Source of the DNA: Doryteuthis pealeii | Lineage: Eukaryota > Mollusca > Cephalopoda > Myopsida > Loliginidae | Assembly: GCA_023376005.1 (NCBI GenBank) | Contig: CM042152.1 | Location: 79,451,811 to 79,515,810 of the forward strand | Length of the DNA stretch: 64,000 nt | Direction of reading: 5' to 3' | In this document: positions 1 to 10,039 of the stretch, piece by piece | Layout of the letters: each line of letters begins with the position of its first letter | Numbering within the stretch: the stretch's first letter is position 1 | The notes under the pieces: model-generated | The model's database searches: none | Told to the model about the DNA's origin: nothing | The model's input: the letters and a program-made list of their open reading frames with translations, nothing else | Program-made: the position numbers and the translations under genes

Positions 1-225
1 GCATCTGGCTAGGAACCACAAGGTTCTGGGTTTGATACCAGCCCTCGCCAACTCAGCGTATGAGTAGCACAGGGATATGTGTGGTAAAGTGAGGAGCTGA
101 TGGTAGGTGTGGCGCTCCACTTCAGATGCCAAAACAATCTCCTTGGTCTAGCGCTTGTGAAAGGGGATAGACTCCCTCGCTATCTGGTTGATTCCGACAA
201 TAAGGAGAGGGAGAGGGAGAGAGAG
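1..225 (+). repeat. tRNA-derived SINE, head cut by window edge
   Basis: Starts within the tRNA-like head and retains the B box (GGTTTGATACC). It then shows the family body: CAACTCAGCGTATGAGTAGC, GAGCTGATGGTAGGTG, CTCCTTGGTCTAGCGCT and GATAGACTCCCTCGCT. At least ten other copies of the same body lie in this window. A GA-rich tail follows to about 235. Confidence 0.85.
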
Positions 226-344
226 GGGTAGAGAGCCAGGAATGTAACAGTGACGTGTAAATTAGCACCGAAAAGTTTTTAGGCGGAAAATAAGAATTAT
301 ATGTAGATTAGAATGGAAAAGTTTAAGGATGAATCATCATAAGG

Positions 345-575
345 TCACACTGCATTGTTTCTATTGGTCGAAAAGTGAGATAAGAAAGAATGAAAGAAAG
401 AGGGTGCGATAACACGGAAGCGATAACGCTCATCTGTTTCAAGGAAAGAAATGAAAAGATGAAAAGAAGGAAAACAAAAAGAGTGAGAGAGAGAGGGGGG
501 GGTTAAATCAAGATTATTATACTTTTTACATATTGAACTATTTCGCAATAGCTCTTAAGTAAATGTATTAAATGT
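345..575 (-). repeat. dispersed repeat with CT-rich core, copy 1
   Basis: The minus strand reads AGAGCTATTGCGAAATAGTTC, then AGTATAATAATCTTGATTTAA, then a CT-rich tract. The same order recurs at 7640-7895 and 61470-61860, with a fragment at 35375-35545. The small reading frames it creates in several copies share a few residues only because the DNA is repeated. Confidence 0.65.
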
Positions 576-664
576 TGTGATAATTAAATCATCATTTATT
601 CACATGTCCCACTAATTATTATTTCACTCCACGTGAGTTTTTCACACCAGCGTAAACTGATCGT

Positions 665-778
665 CTTTCAGATTACACAATCTGTGCTACTCATGCGCTG
701 AGTTGGTGGGGGCCGGTATCAAACAATGAACCTTACGATTCAACGGCGGGTGCTCTATCGCCAGCTAAACCGACCCTA
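665..778 (-). repeat. tRNA-derived SINE, 5' portion
   Basis: On the minus strand it shows GTTTAGCTGGCGATAGAGC, then the B box and the CTCAGCGCATGAGTAGCACAG body. It is truncated in the body; the 3' half is missing. Confidence 0.75.
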
Positions 779-1104
779 AAACATCCTAATTAACTCTTAA
801 CATCCTGTTGAGAATTTTCAAGTCCAGAGTCCCATTCCTATAAGGATTTCTCAAAAAATGACTAAAAATGGCCTTTTCATTTAAAGTTACCTGTTATTTT
901 CTGTAAAAAGACTGCTAAATATTTTAAATATTACATTTAAACAAAGGCAATCATTTGGGGTGGATTAGGAAAACAAATGTGGGACTTCCGGTTGGGTGGA
1001 ATGAGGTGGTATAGGATGTTAAGAGTTAAGATAAGTAAATAAAAAAGAGTCGGGAGATTGGAATCTACTGTTCGGTTGATCTGCCTATTGTTGATACTGA
1101 TCCT
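779..1104. other. no gene; AT-rich spacer
   Basis: A stretch between a SINE fragment and the TG microsatellite. I see no coding signal or recognisable element. Confidence 0.5.
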
Positions 1105-1105
1105 C

Positions 1106-1139
<34 letters not shown>

Positions 1140-1264
1140 CGTGTATATGTGTAGGTATGTATGTGTGCCTGTGTGTATGTGCGCGTGTGTGTGTTGGTGG
1201 GTGGGTGTGTTGGTGGGTGGGTACTAGCGCGCGTGAGTGTGTGTGTGTGCATATGTATGTATGC

Positions 1265-1305
<41 letters not shown>

Positions 1306-1400
1306 CGCGCGTGTGCATGTTAGTGTGTGTGAATGTTTGCGCGGGTGAGCGTGTGTGCGTGAGCGTGTGCGCGCATGTGTGTGTGTGTGTGTGTGTGTGA
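1105..1400. repeat. long interrupted (TG)n microsatellite
   Basis: About 300 bp of TG with TGCG, TATG and TTGG interruptions. All long frames here (Cys/Val on one strand, Thr/His on the other) are low-complexity artefacts. Confidence 0.95.
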
Positions 1401-1625
1401 CGGACACGACGTTGGTTGAAACGACACCCGCCATCTTGGCCTACCTACCTACCGGCCAAATATTGTTATTACAGTATTATTGATGCCGGACGTTTTGGGC
1501 GCGGTGAGATGCCGGGTGGATGCCGGGTGGCGGTGGCTGAGGGTCGATGCACCGGTTCACCGAGAAATCACTAGCGTGATTAGAGCCGCGTCCCGCTCCG
1601 AGTTCTAACGCGTGCATAACGTCCT
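1401..1625. promoter_or_regulatory. CpG-rich patch, candidate promoter
   Basis: An island of CpG-dense sequence (over 20 CpGs by eye in about 220 bp) in an otherwise CpG-poor window. The minus strand contains CCAAGATGGCGG (ATG at 1432-1434), which fits both a YY1 site and a TISU-type start context, opening MAGVVSTNVVSV before running into the microsatellite. It may mark the start of a minus-strand gene leaving the window to the left. No donor is convincing, so this stays a candidate. Confidence 0.4.
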
Positions 1626-1627
1626 AA

Positions 1628-1795
1628 CAACTTTCCCTTTTTCGTTTTCTTCTTTTTGTTCTCCCTTCCCAGCTGCCGCATTTGAGCTGCTGATTGACAC
1701 TGATCTGGCTAACGACTACGTCACTAAATGGCCACCTGCCAAGCCTAAGCTCAAATCAGACAGCCTCAATGTTTTTCCATATTATTTCTTGTAAC
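1628..1795 (+). other. candidate 3' splice site followed by short open frame
   Basis: A roughly 40-nt pyrimidine tract ends CCCTTCCCAG (AG at 1671-1672). The following 120 nt read openly as LLIDTDLANDYVTKWPPAK before a stop after FPYYFL. I do not recognise the peptide. It could be a terminal exon of an unknown plus-strand gene or a chance match. Confidence 0.2.
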
Positions 1796-2513
1796 TCATC
1801 AGGTTAAGCTACGAGTTCTTTACTCAGCCAAAGGGACACACGCTCAGCTCAAATACTAGTCAAAAAGTACATTTTTATCATGTGACCATTTCTATGTGCA
1901 ATAGGGTAGGTTGATTTTTTATCTTTTTAAAATATCAAATTCTCTCAAATAACAAAAGTTGTATGTTGGCATAATAAATACTGTTACCAAAAACTAGATC
2001 TTTTACTTGTAACATTGTTTGAGGAAATAGCATTAACGATCGTCAGTTAAAATGCACTAAAAAATAACCGTTTTTGAAACATTTAGCAAATTTGTTAGAA
2101 AATTTAACAATTTCAATATTTAAAACAGAAAAGATTGTCATTCTAAACGAAGCGAATAAAATATTATAACTAGAATTCAAATTGAAAATATACCCCCCCC
2201 CCCCATCACCACCGACACCTAAAATATGCTGATTTTTATTTAATAATTAAGCTATAACAGTGATAACATTTTCAAAGATTGAAATCTATTTCCTCAAATG
2301 AAGGCAAAAGTTTGAAGAAAATATTTTGTGTAGTTATGATAATTTGCAATTTTTGCCATATTGGAAATGTTCCAAAATCGACCTACGCTAATGTGCAATA
2401 TTCTTGTAACTCATTAGGTTAAGCTACTAGTTCTTTACCCAACCAAAAGGACACACACTTTGCTCGAATATTTGCCAAAAAGTACCTTTCATCCTGTGAC
2501 CATATCTATGTGA
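1788..2513 (+). repeat. 113-bp direct duplication flanking a MITE
   Basis: Blocks 1788-1901 and 2401-2513 share TTGTAACTCATxAGGTTAAGC, AAAAAGTAC and GTGACCAT with the same spacing. The MITE at 1904-2388 lies between them. Confidence 0.75.
1904..2388 (+). mobile_element. TA-flanked MITE, copy 1 (485 bp)
   Basis: Terminal inverted repeats GGGTAGGTTGATTTT and AAAATCGACCTACGC, flanked on both sides by TA, as expected for Tc1/mariner-type target duplication. The interior has no coding capacity. Related copies are at 5137-5515 (inverted, truncated) and 62781-63269 (full). Confidence 0.85.
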
Positions 2514-3265
2514 ATATATTCAACCTATCTTTTCCCTGCCGGCGGGACTTAGTGTGGGTGGGTCATATACGCTGATTGGTGGGAAGCTTTCTTACCTTTC
2601 ACAATCTTATGTCTCTTTTAGTCAAGATTCCACAATTAATTATTCCACAAAAAAAGACACCTCGTCAGCGTGACTTAAAACAGACATATCAAACGCCCTC
2701 AACAAACACAGGTACGGCCCACATACAGACTGCGCTCACATACGGTGCTTTTACAGTACACCAGGTTTTTTTTAAAATTTCCAAAAATTCCCGCGCGAAA
2801 ACGGTTGTTTATTTTCATTAGGACAATGTGTTGTTAAGAAACAGAGTTTATTATCAACGCATTGTCTCTCGCCCTTTCTTTTGAGTTACAACTTATAACT
2901 CAGTCAATGAAAGGAAGTGAATCTTTCCTCTTTCCTTCTCCTGCTTTCAATCAACACATGGCTATAATCAAAAGTGATAGTGACACGTTTTATTATTTGA
3001 ACTCGGTCAGTAATATTCTTTTTTTCTTTCTTTTTAACAAAAATGCTTTTTTTATATGTATTCATTGTCTTTTAGTTGATAATAAAGAAATTAATGATAG
3101 TAATCATTACTTTGTTCTGTTAATGTAGAAGAAGGATTTAAAGATTTAATTGTCATGTGCTGTCCTCATGACAGACATGTGTAATCCATGCGGCCCTAGG
3201 GGGCTACTCAGTTTGACATGCCTCGTTTAGAATCCGTTGACTACAGACCTCGCCAAAAAAGCTTG
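2514..3265. other. no gene seen
   Basis: Mixed sequence with short open frames that have no recognisable domain. The TTGGTTGGTTGG repeat starts the next element. Confidence 0.4.
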
Positions 3266-3835
3266 GTTGGTTGGTTGGTTGGATTTGGCGGTATATCAAC
3301 CCTTGGTTTATTTTATACCGAGAACGTTTTTGTTTTTGTTTTAAGCAAACTCGTTTCACAAATCCATTACTACTAAATGGTGAGTTTGATCCTCACCAGA
3401 TGCCCCTTACTTGCGACCATGTGTCACATCCTTCCCGTACAGTTTAGTTTCATACCCAGGACACCCTCTTTTGAGCAGCCCTATCGTCTGGGACTATTAA
3501 ATAGGCTGGACCTCTATTGGACATCTTCCAATAGGGTCACCTGTTGGTCGTGGGTGTCGACCCGTGATGCTTAAGGACGGAATCCTGGTGGTTAAGCCGT
3601 CCATGATATCCAACATTCCATTTTGGCCTTTACTTGAGCTAGACGGTCAGTTGGAGAGGCCCCTCCGATCAATCTGTTGGTCATATCAAGCCCTAGCACC
3701 TATATAATAGTCTTGGTCGTATTGCTCTGATGTCAAGTCCCAGCGGTTTTTATCATATATGTATTAAAAGGCGGTAGCTGAGGGTGTTAGTGTCCTGAGT
3801 ATAATGTTAAACGGTGAGGTTACTGTTATAGGTGA
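3266..3835 (+). repeat. composite repeat family A, copy 1
   Basis: Begins with (TTGG)n, GGCGGTATATCAACCCTTG and TTTTATACCGAG. It continues through GTCGACCCGTGATGCTTAAG, CATATCAAGCCCTAGCACCT and TTTTTATCATATATGTA to a GTTAAACGGTGAGGTT end. The same modules in the same order occur at 5560-6230, 26985-27515 and 61995-62405. I do not recognise the class; no reverse transcriptase frame is left. Confidence 0.6.
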
Positions 3836-4465
3836 TATAACCTATGGACATAAATGGAATGCGCCGTCGACTACTATAAGTAGCAGGAACAATTGTGGCT
3901 TGACACGAAGCAAATGCGAGTCAGCTCGTAACTGTATGGTCGGACGCAATCTCCACTCTCTTTGCTGTAATTTCTACTCCTTTTTGTTCAATACATTTGT
4001 ATCCATTGTTACCAGTCGTTTGTCTTATTTTTGACTCTTAAAAACCCCACAACAGTTACACTGACGTGTATATGTTTTTATTTAGCAGTAAATAAGTTAA
4101 TAGCAGATAAGACATAAAACATTCTTTATTTGATATCTGAACATTCTGGTTGATAAAATGTGCCTTAACCCTTTGCCTACGTTTGCTCCTCATTGGCATT
4201 GCCTCATTTTCTTTATTGCATCAGTTTTTAAAAACAAGAAAAGGATTCTGTGGATGTTATGAAAAACTTTCATTGAATTAATATTAGCAAAATTGCAAGA
4301 AACAAGGATCGTTGACTCACCAGATTTTGTGACCAATGGGAAGGACAGTCTTATCTTTGGATGACATGTTTTGCCGAAAAAGCATGAAAATGCATAATTA
4401 TAATGATTCATTGTTTCAATAAAAATGAAAATGCCTTTAGAAATTTATTTTCTCACAAATCTTTA

Positions 4466-4700
4466 GGGCCGGGTTAGCTCAGTCGGTAGAGCGTTCGGCT
4501 AGGAATCACCAGGTTCCTAGTTCGATACCGGCCCTCGCCAATTCAGCGTATGAGTAGCACAGGGATCTGTGCAGTAAAGTAAGGAGCTGATGGTAGGTGG
4601 GGCGCTCCACCTCAGATGCAAAATCAATCTCCTTGGTCTAGCGCTAGAGAAAAGGGGATAGACTCCCTCGCTGATTGGCTGATACCGACTTTAGAGACGA
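4466..4700 (+). repeat. tRNA-derived SINE, best-preserved full copy
   Basis: The head at 4466-4534 has a perfect 7-bp acceptor-like pairing (GGGCCGG with CCGGCCC), a D-arm TAGCTCAGTCGGTAGAGC serving as A box, and a B box GTTCGATACC. The anticodon region does not form a normal arm, so it is a SINE and not a tRNA gene. The body runs through GATAGACTCCCTCGCT and GATACCGAC to an A/T-rich tail. It resembles cephalopod tRNA SINEs from the literature. Confidence 0.88.
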
Positions 4701-5136
4701 CTTTACTTTTTACTTTATTTTGATAGAAATGAAAATTTGACTGTGAATGGATTCCTATTTTTGTTTTATTTTTATATCACTTTTTTGAATAAAAGTTCTA
4801 GTTATAACAGTTTTCATTGTTTCCACCTTCTTTAAGTAGTATAATGTAGATACTGCTATGTTATTATGAAAGTATAATTAAATCATACTGTAATAGATCC
4901 TCATTTTACAAGAAAATAATGACTAACAATATTAATGTCCTTCCAATATACAGTCAAGTTTGAGAATCCTCCGAGTCTGATTTGAGAGGAAATTCAAGTA
5001 TATCTGGTATCTTCTATTTGATTCAATTCTCCCGGTGATAAATTATAGTCAACTTGTCCTGAAACTGGTCCGTAGGTGTCCATTGAATATGGGATCCAAA
5101 ATTTTGGAGTACTTCACGTGATTGCTATGTACAATA

Positions 5137-5515
5137 GGGTAGGTTGATTTTGGAACTGTAACGTCTCCCATGTGGCGAAAGTTCCAAATTGACATAAAAA
5201 ATTACCCACAAAATATTTTTCTTCAAAACTTTGCCTTCATTTGAGGAAATAGATTTCAAACTTTTTAAATGTTATCATTGTTACAGCTTAATTAATGAGG
5301 TAAACGGCAGCATATCGGAGGTGTTGGTGATGATGGGTCATATTTTTAATTTGAATTCTCGTTATGATATCTTATTCATTTCATCTAAGTAAAATGAATT
5401 TCTGTTTTGAATATTGAAATTGCTTAATTGTCTAACCAATTTCTGGGCCAAATGTTGCAAAAACGAGGATTTTTAATGCTAAACTGACGATCTTTGATGC
5501 TATTTCCTCAAACAA
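5137..5515 (-). mobile_element. TA-flanked MITE, copy 2, inverted and truncated
   Basis: An intact end GGGTAGGTTGATTTT follows TA. The interior is the reverse complement of the other copies (ATTTGAGGAAATAGATTTCA, GGTGTTGGTGATG, GATGCTATTTCCTCAAACAA). The far terminus is missing; other sequence starts near 5516. Confidence 0.8.
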
Positions 5516-5559
5516 TAAATCTGCATGACTAGCTTGCAAACCATTACACCATGATGAGA

Positions 5560-6235
5560 CGCCCAAAACAAATCCTTGATGAGGAACTGTAGTGGTACTA
5601 TCTAACCTATAGCTGGGGGATGAGGGGGGGGTTAATACTTCCCCCCCCCCAAGGGTATTAGTTCGAAAAGTGAAACATAATAACGTGACTGGAGTTTGAA
5701 CTTGTTTACTACAATGTTACAATTCAGCACATTAGCCACTGCACACACCCCGCCCTGTCGGCTGGGGGCAGTAGAATACACTGCACCTCTACGTAGAGAG
5801 ATGAAATCCCCCCCAATGGGGACACATGTTGGCCGTGGGTGGTGACCCGTGATGCTTAAGGATGGAATCCCAGTGTCTGAGCAGTTTATGATATGCAACA
5901 CTCTACTTTGACCCTTACTTAGGCTAGACGAGTGGTCGGAGAGGGCCCCTCCCGGTCAATTGGCTGATCACATCAAGCCCTAGCACCTATAAGATTGTCC
6001 CAACCCTATTGTCCTCACAGCAATCCTCCAACCCTTTTTTATCATATATGTACTAAAAAGCGATGACTGAGGGTCTTAATGTCCTGGGTATGACATTAAA
6101 CTGCATCTAGTGGTGAGGTTCCAATTCTGGAACACTGGAGAATGCAGAGTAACCTTTTATTGCCATTACTCCCAGGTCCACTTTGACCTGGAGTGGTATT
6201 AGGGTTCCATCTATGGGTTAAATAGATAAAAAAAA
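5560..6235 (+). repeat. composite repeat family A, copy 2
   Basis: Shares GTGACCCGTGATGCTTAAGG, ATCAAGCCCTAGCACCTATA, TCATATATGTACTAAAAAGC, the GGTATGACATTAAACTGCAT end, and the ACTCCCAGGTCCACTTTGAC block with other copies. G and C homopolymer runs interrupt it (5626-5651). Confidence 0.6.
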
Positions 6236-6537
6236 TGAGTATTAAAAAATCTGTCTTAAAAAAATTGAATCCCGAACAAAAATGGATAAAAAAAAAATCT
6301 TTTTGGCATGAAATAACCCAACAAGGGTTGACATGCCATAAAAACCAACCAACCATCATCACTCCCAAGAAAGGCACAAAACAGCAAATGCCTCGGCCTA
6401 AAAATTTGAAATTAAATAAAAGTAAAACAATGTACCCACTGCATTCATTGCATGAAATTCTGGACAGTCTTCGACCAAAATGTCCTCCCCCCCGTTTTTG
6501 ACATTCAACGCTGATATTTGCATGTCATTACTTCCAG

Positions 6538-6585
6538 GTTCTGTTTAACTCAGTCGGTAAGGGTAAATATATATATATATATAAG
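6538..6585 (+). repeat. SINE head scrap and (TA)n
   Basis: GTTTAACTCAGTCGGTAAGG resembles the A-box part of the SINE and runs into a short TA tract. Confidence 0.45.
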
Positions 6586-6875
6586 AAACTATACCAAAGA
6601 AGCATATACTTATAGAATGTACATTGAAAAGTTAGATCTATGTAGAGTGGTAGTACGTGTTAGGGTCCCATCTATGGGTCAAATAGATCTGTCTAAAAAT
6701 TATTCATATTCAATATCACTATGTGCAAAAGTTATTTAGAAACAAATTATATTGATCAGAATTCAATTGTGTTTCAAGTTTAATCTACTTCTGAGAATCC
6801 AGACTTGGTAAGTGGTTTGCATAGCAGGTTGGGCTATTCTACTATGTGGCATGGTCAAGTCTATTTCCAGGATTT

Positions 6876-7031
6876 TGATTGGCTGGTGGTTTTAGTGTGG
6901 TTATTTTTATCCATATATACTGAACACTTGATCATGTTCTGTCAGTTGTTACAGAGTGTATAGTGATACAGTGCTCTGTATTTCTTGTCTGGTGACTGGA
7001 CGCTAGTCACAGCTTTCTTGTGAAGGTGATT
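6876..7031 (+). promoter_or_regulatory. TATA/Inr promoter-like module, copy 1
   Basis: An inverted CCAAT box (GATTGGCT, near 6877-6884), TATATA at 6914-6919, initiator-like TCAGTT at 6942-6947 (30 nt from TATA to the initiator A), an 82-nt untranslated stretch without ATG, and a candidate donor AAG|GTGATT at 7026. The stretch holds a small hairpin (GTGACT with AGTCAC). The module is repeated about 396 bp downstream. Confidence 0.45.
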
Positions 7032-7308
7032 ATGGCATTCATTTTAGATTTTCTCTTCCTCTTTTGAGAGTGGGGTCCCTGATAGAAAGTTTTTCTCATC
7101 TATTATTAGACTCCTTTGAAGCATCAAGTTAATATAATTATTCTATAAGTTATTAGAGAAGATAAAATCCGTCTCTTACCTTTGTAATATCTGTTGAGAA
7201 TGGATTTGAATTTATATATATATATATATATATCTAATCTTGTCTGGTTAACTTTCGATGAATATTGCTACATTGTAACTATCTTGAATTCAAAATAAAA
7301 ATGGTCAA

Positions 7309-7430
7309 ATATATACTGAACACTTGACCATGTTCTGTCAGTTGCTACCGAGTGTATTCGGTTACGCTATGTATTTTCTTTGTCTGGTGACTGGATGCTA
7401 GTCACAGCCTTCCTGTGAAGGTGAGTATGA
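7309..7430 (+). promoter_or_regulatory. TATA/Inr promoter-like module, copy 2
   Basis: Diverged duplicate of the previous module. TATATA at 7310-7315 and TCAGTT at 7338-7343 have the same 30-nt spacing. The GTGACT/AGTCAC hairpin is kept and the module ends in a consensus donor AAG|GTGAGT at 7421. The CCAAT box is not duplicated. Possibly alternative first exons of a plus-strand RNA, or the promoter of a mobile element. Confidence 0.45.
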
Positions 7431-7639
7431 TGTTTATTCTACACAAATAATTTGAATGTGAATGTACAATGAACGTGATTCCCTAACCTCTAGGTATAAA
7501 ATAACCCCGCACAAGTTGACATCCAATGAATTTGTTTTTTTATAAAATAAACGCTCATGTTTGTAATAAGAATAGAACAAATTTGCATATCGATAATTAA
7601 GACAAACTAGCAGGACCTGTGGATATATCACAGTATGAT

Positions 7640-7895
7640 AATTTAATTATTACAGTGTTTGCTATGTTTACTTAAGAACTATTGCTAGATAGTTCAATAT
7701 GTAAAAAGTATAATAATCTTGATTTAACTCTCTCTCACTCTCTCTTTTCATATTTTCATTATGTTCAATTGAAACAGTTTAATTCAACAAACTTTCTCTT
7801 TCTCTTTCTCATTATATTTTTTCTGTGTTGCATGTCCTTTTTCTTACCTTTCTTTATGATAAAAACGGAATGGTCCATTACTTAGCTGTGGTGAC
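7640..7895 (+). repeat. dispersed repeat with CT-rich core, copy 2
   Basis: Same order of blocks as 345-575 (inverted there): AGAACTATTGCTAGATAGTTC, AGTATAATAATCTTGATTTAA, then CT-rich sequence. Confidence 0.65.
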
Positions 7896-8149
7896 GAATT
7901 CGGCGGATAAGGGATACCAGATCATCATGATCTATATTTTGCATTTCATCTTGGACGGTCTCATTTTTAGTCAGGTGTTGCAGGAGGATAACGGTCGGAA
8001 GATTCAGGAACAAGCGTATTAATTAATCAATACAAATCGAATTCGAAAATTTGTAATAATTATTTGAATATGCATTCTGCTTTGAATTTGGACTTATTGA
8101 AGCTGATTTCCATGGTATAAAATATTTCTGGTTTTGTTTTTTTTTTTAA

Positions 8150-8330
8150 AGTTATCTCCCTTGAATCGAAATTGCTATTCTTTTCTTTAAAAAGATAGTA
8201 TAAGGGAGGCAACTCTGCACTGACTGATTAAACTGAAATTACTTTCGGAATTAATATAAAGAAAAAGTTATTAAGACAAGGGAGATAATCAATTCTCCAA
8301 ATTTCTACTTTCAGGGGAGATTACTCTGCT
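8150..8330. repeat. cluster of AGTTATCTCCC-type motifs
   Basis: Four occurrences within 180 bp on alternating strands: AGTTATCTCCCTT (8151), AAGGGAGGCAACTC (about 8203), AAGGGAGATAA (about 8279) and GGGGAGATTACTC (about 8314). The motif recurs singly at 31500, 40188, 46236, 48543 and 51338. Confidence 0.6.
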
Positions 8331-8371
8331 AAAAATTAAGACCGATAAATACCTGAAAGAAAAACTAAATT

Positions 8372-8505
8372 AAGTCGGCGGAGTGACCTATTATCGATAT
8401 CAGCCAAACAGCGAGGGAGTCTATCCCCCTTTCACCAGGGCTAAAACATGGAGATTGTTTTTTTGTTTTTGCACCTGAGGTGGAGCGCCATACTTAGCAT
8501 CGACT
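8372..8505 (-). repeat. tRNA-derived SINE, 3' half
   Basis: Plus-strand text GTCGGCGGAGTGACCTATT, CAGCGAGGGAGTCTATCCCC and GGTGGAGCGCCA is the reverse complement of the SINE body. The tRNA head is absent. Confidence 0.8.
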
Positions 8506-8756
8506 GGTAGATTTTCTTTTAAAGATTTGTCCCTAGTGATTTAATTTTCGAATGACCCTCATATGTATTTTTTGGATTTGACCATTATTAACATTTTTTT
8601 AATATTTACTCACACATACACAAGAAAGATGTTGTTAAGATAAGTAACTTTTATGTGTTCTTATTTAGTTTCATTAGTTTTTCTAATATATTTTATATTA
8701 ATACTCTTGTTCCTTAATCTTAAGCAATTATTTTAATGTAATTTTTTTTTTATTGT

Positions 8757-8930
8757 GTACAGTGCTCAGGTGCACCACAACTCATCAAAGTCTCATGTCA
8801 GGTACACAGAATAATGTTGTGCCAGGAACATGAACAGTTCACAGTAGTAATATGGATGTATGTGTGTGCATGTGTATGTGGAGAGTGGCATCAGGTATAG
8901 TGGGATTACACAAGTCAAAGTCGGTAAAAC
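8757..8930 (-). mobile_element. LINE 3' end fragment
   Basis: The reverse complement carries the family's terminal block (CTGACATTAGTACATTATTC-like, GACATGAGACTTTGATGAG, GTGGTGCACCTGAGCACTGT) that ends in (CAATAAATTT) at other copies. See 41978-42263 for the coding remnant. Confidence 0.6.
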
Positions 8931-9189
8931 TATAACAACTTGACTCTCGTTGAATTTATACTTTATATGACCCTAGTTTAGCCTGTAAATTGGTATTAAT
9001 AAGAAGTACCATCTATACTAGGATTTTTAATAGCATGTTAATCTGTCTAGGGTTATTTTGTGCCAAGAGATTAGGGAATTTCTTTTATTGAATATTCATA
9101 TTTTCATTTTTTGTGTTATTGACTAAATAAAATTAATTATAAAACAATTTATCACATTTTTAATTTCTGAAAGTCTTTTTTTTTTTTTA

Positions 9190-9300
9190 AATATCAGTTT
9201 CAGTTTGTTTAATGGCATATAACCTTTGTGGATTATTTAATGCCAAATTTATCCTTGTAGAAGAACAGTAATGGTACTATTTAACCCCTAGCTGGGGGGT
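9190..9300 (+). repeat. composite repeat family A fragment
   Basis: GTTTAATGGCATATAACC, ATTTAATGCC and GGTACTATTTAACCCCTAGC modules, as in the other family A copies. Confidence 0.5.
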
Positions 9301-9319
9301 GGATGAGGGTTTCACACCT

Positions 9320-9920
9320 TTAGAGAGGGAAACTGAAGAAACATTTTTTTCACACTTAGAGTTGCTGAAACATGTAATAAACTGTCTGCATTCATTGTAG
9401 ACTGCCAAAACACTGTATGTTTCAAAACCTCGAGGCTTCCTGTAATTCAAAAAAACTATACCTGATATTCCCTCCATACACATATGCGCACACACACATA
9501 CAGGTATTTGCCTCATACCCCACTTGTATGGACTGGGCACAAGGCCTCGTTTTAACGTGGGCCCACCCACAAACTGAAGCTCATGGGTGTGAAAGAACAA
9601 AAATTGTGTTGATCCCGTCGGCATTCCCTCTCAAGGGGGCGCCTCAGATGCTGGGCAATAAACCCAGCCTTACCCCCAAGGGGGCAGGTATTGCCTGGGG
9701 GGACAGCCCTTGGGATCGACACTATTAACTTGTAAAGATCCAGGGCCGAAGCCACTGGACCCCCACCCCGTTGGGCGGGTCTACATGTATGTGTGCACAC
9801 ACACACATACATGTATATCATTACTGTACGCTATTCATTTTCCTGACATTAGTACATTATTCTATGTACTACACATGAGACTTTGATGAGTTGTGTGTAC
9901 GCAATAAATTTGTTTATTAT
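9320..9920 (+). mobile_element. LINE 3' end interrupted by a GC-rich element
   Basis: The left part (about 9320-9505) has AATAAACTGTCTGCATTCAT, CTTCCTGTAATTC and a TACACATATGCGCACAC stretch. The right part (about 9785-9920) has ATATCATTACTGTACGC, CTGACATTAGTACATTATTC and GAGACTTTGATGAGTTGTG, then CAATAAATTTG. The GC-rich insert at 9505-9780 is listed separately. Confidence 0.6.
9505..9780 (+). repeat. GC-rich structured repeat, copy 1
   Basis: Shares long blocks with 13975-14240: ACCCACTTGT-like start, AACGTGGGCCCACCCACAAAC, TGATCCCGTCGGCATTC, GGGCAATAAACCCAGCC, then GGGATCGACAC. The terminal blocks GTTGATCCC and GGGATCGAC are inverted, and several internal GGGGGCA/TGCCCC pairs suggest strong folding. 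Confidence 0.65.
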
Positions 9921-10033
9921 TTTTAAACTCACTTATTCGGATGTAGCAGTCTAGCATGTTAGCCATTACGCCATGGGGACTCACTGTTGAAAATCAAAAT
10001 AAAATCAAAACAATTTTTCATTTACAGTTTAAC

Positions 10034-10039
10034 TTTATT
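10034..10039 (-). promoter_or_regulatory. candidate polyadenylation signal AATAAA for DOP1
   Basis: AATAAA on the minus strand about 520 nt after the stop, followed 15-35 nt later by a TTTTGATTTTATTTTG downstream element. An alternative proximal AATAAA is at 10253-10258. Confidence 0.45.

Noticed and set aside
345..548. Peptides sharing SSICKKYNNLDLT at 345 and 7682 as a small gene family
   Set aside because: The similarity follows from a DNA repeat; after the first residues the peptides diverge into CT-rich low complexity.
937..1434. Long open frames of Thr-His or Cys-Val repeats
   Set aside because: Translation of the TG microsatellite; open in several frames on both strands. Only the CpG-rich edge with its start context was kept as a candidate.
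4466..4534. A tRNA gene
   Set aside because: The acceptor stem pairs perfectly, but the anticodon arm does not form and the sequence continues into the same body as ten other SINE copies.
9277..9821. Several 90-115 residue frames on both strands
   Set aside because: They fall on a LINE 3' end and a GC-rich repeat, and change frame between copies.
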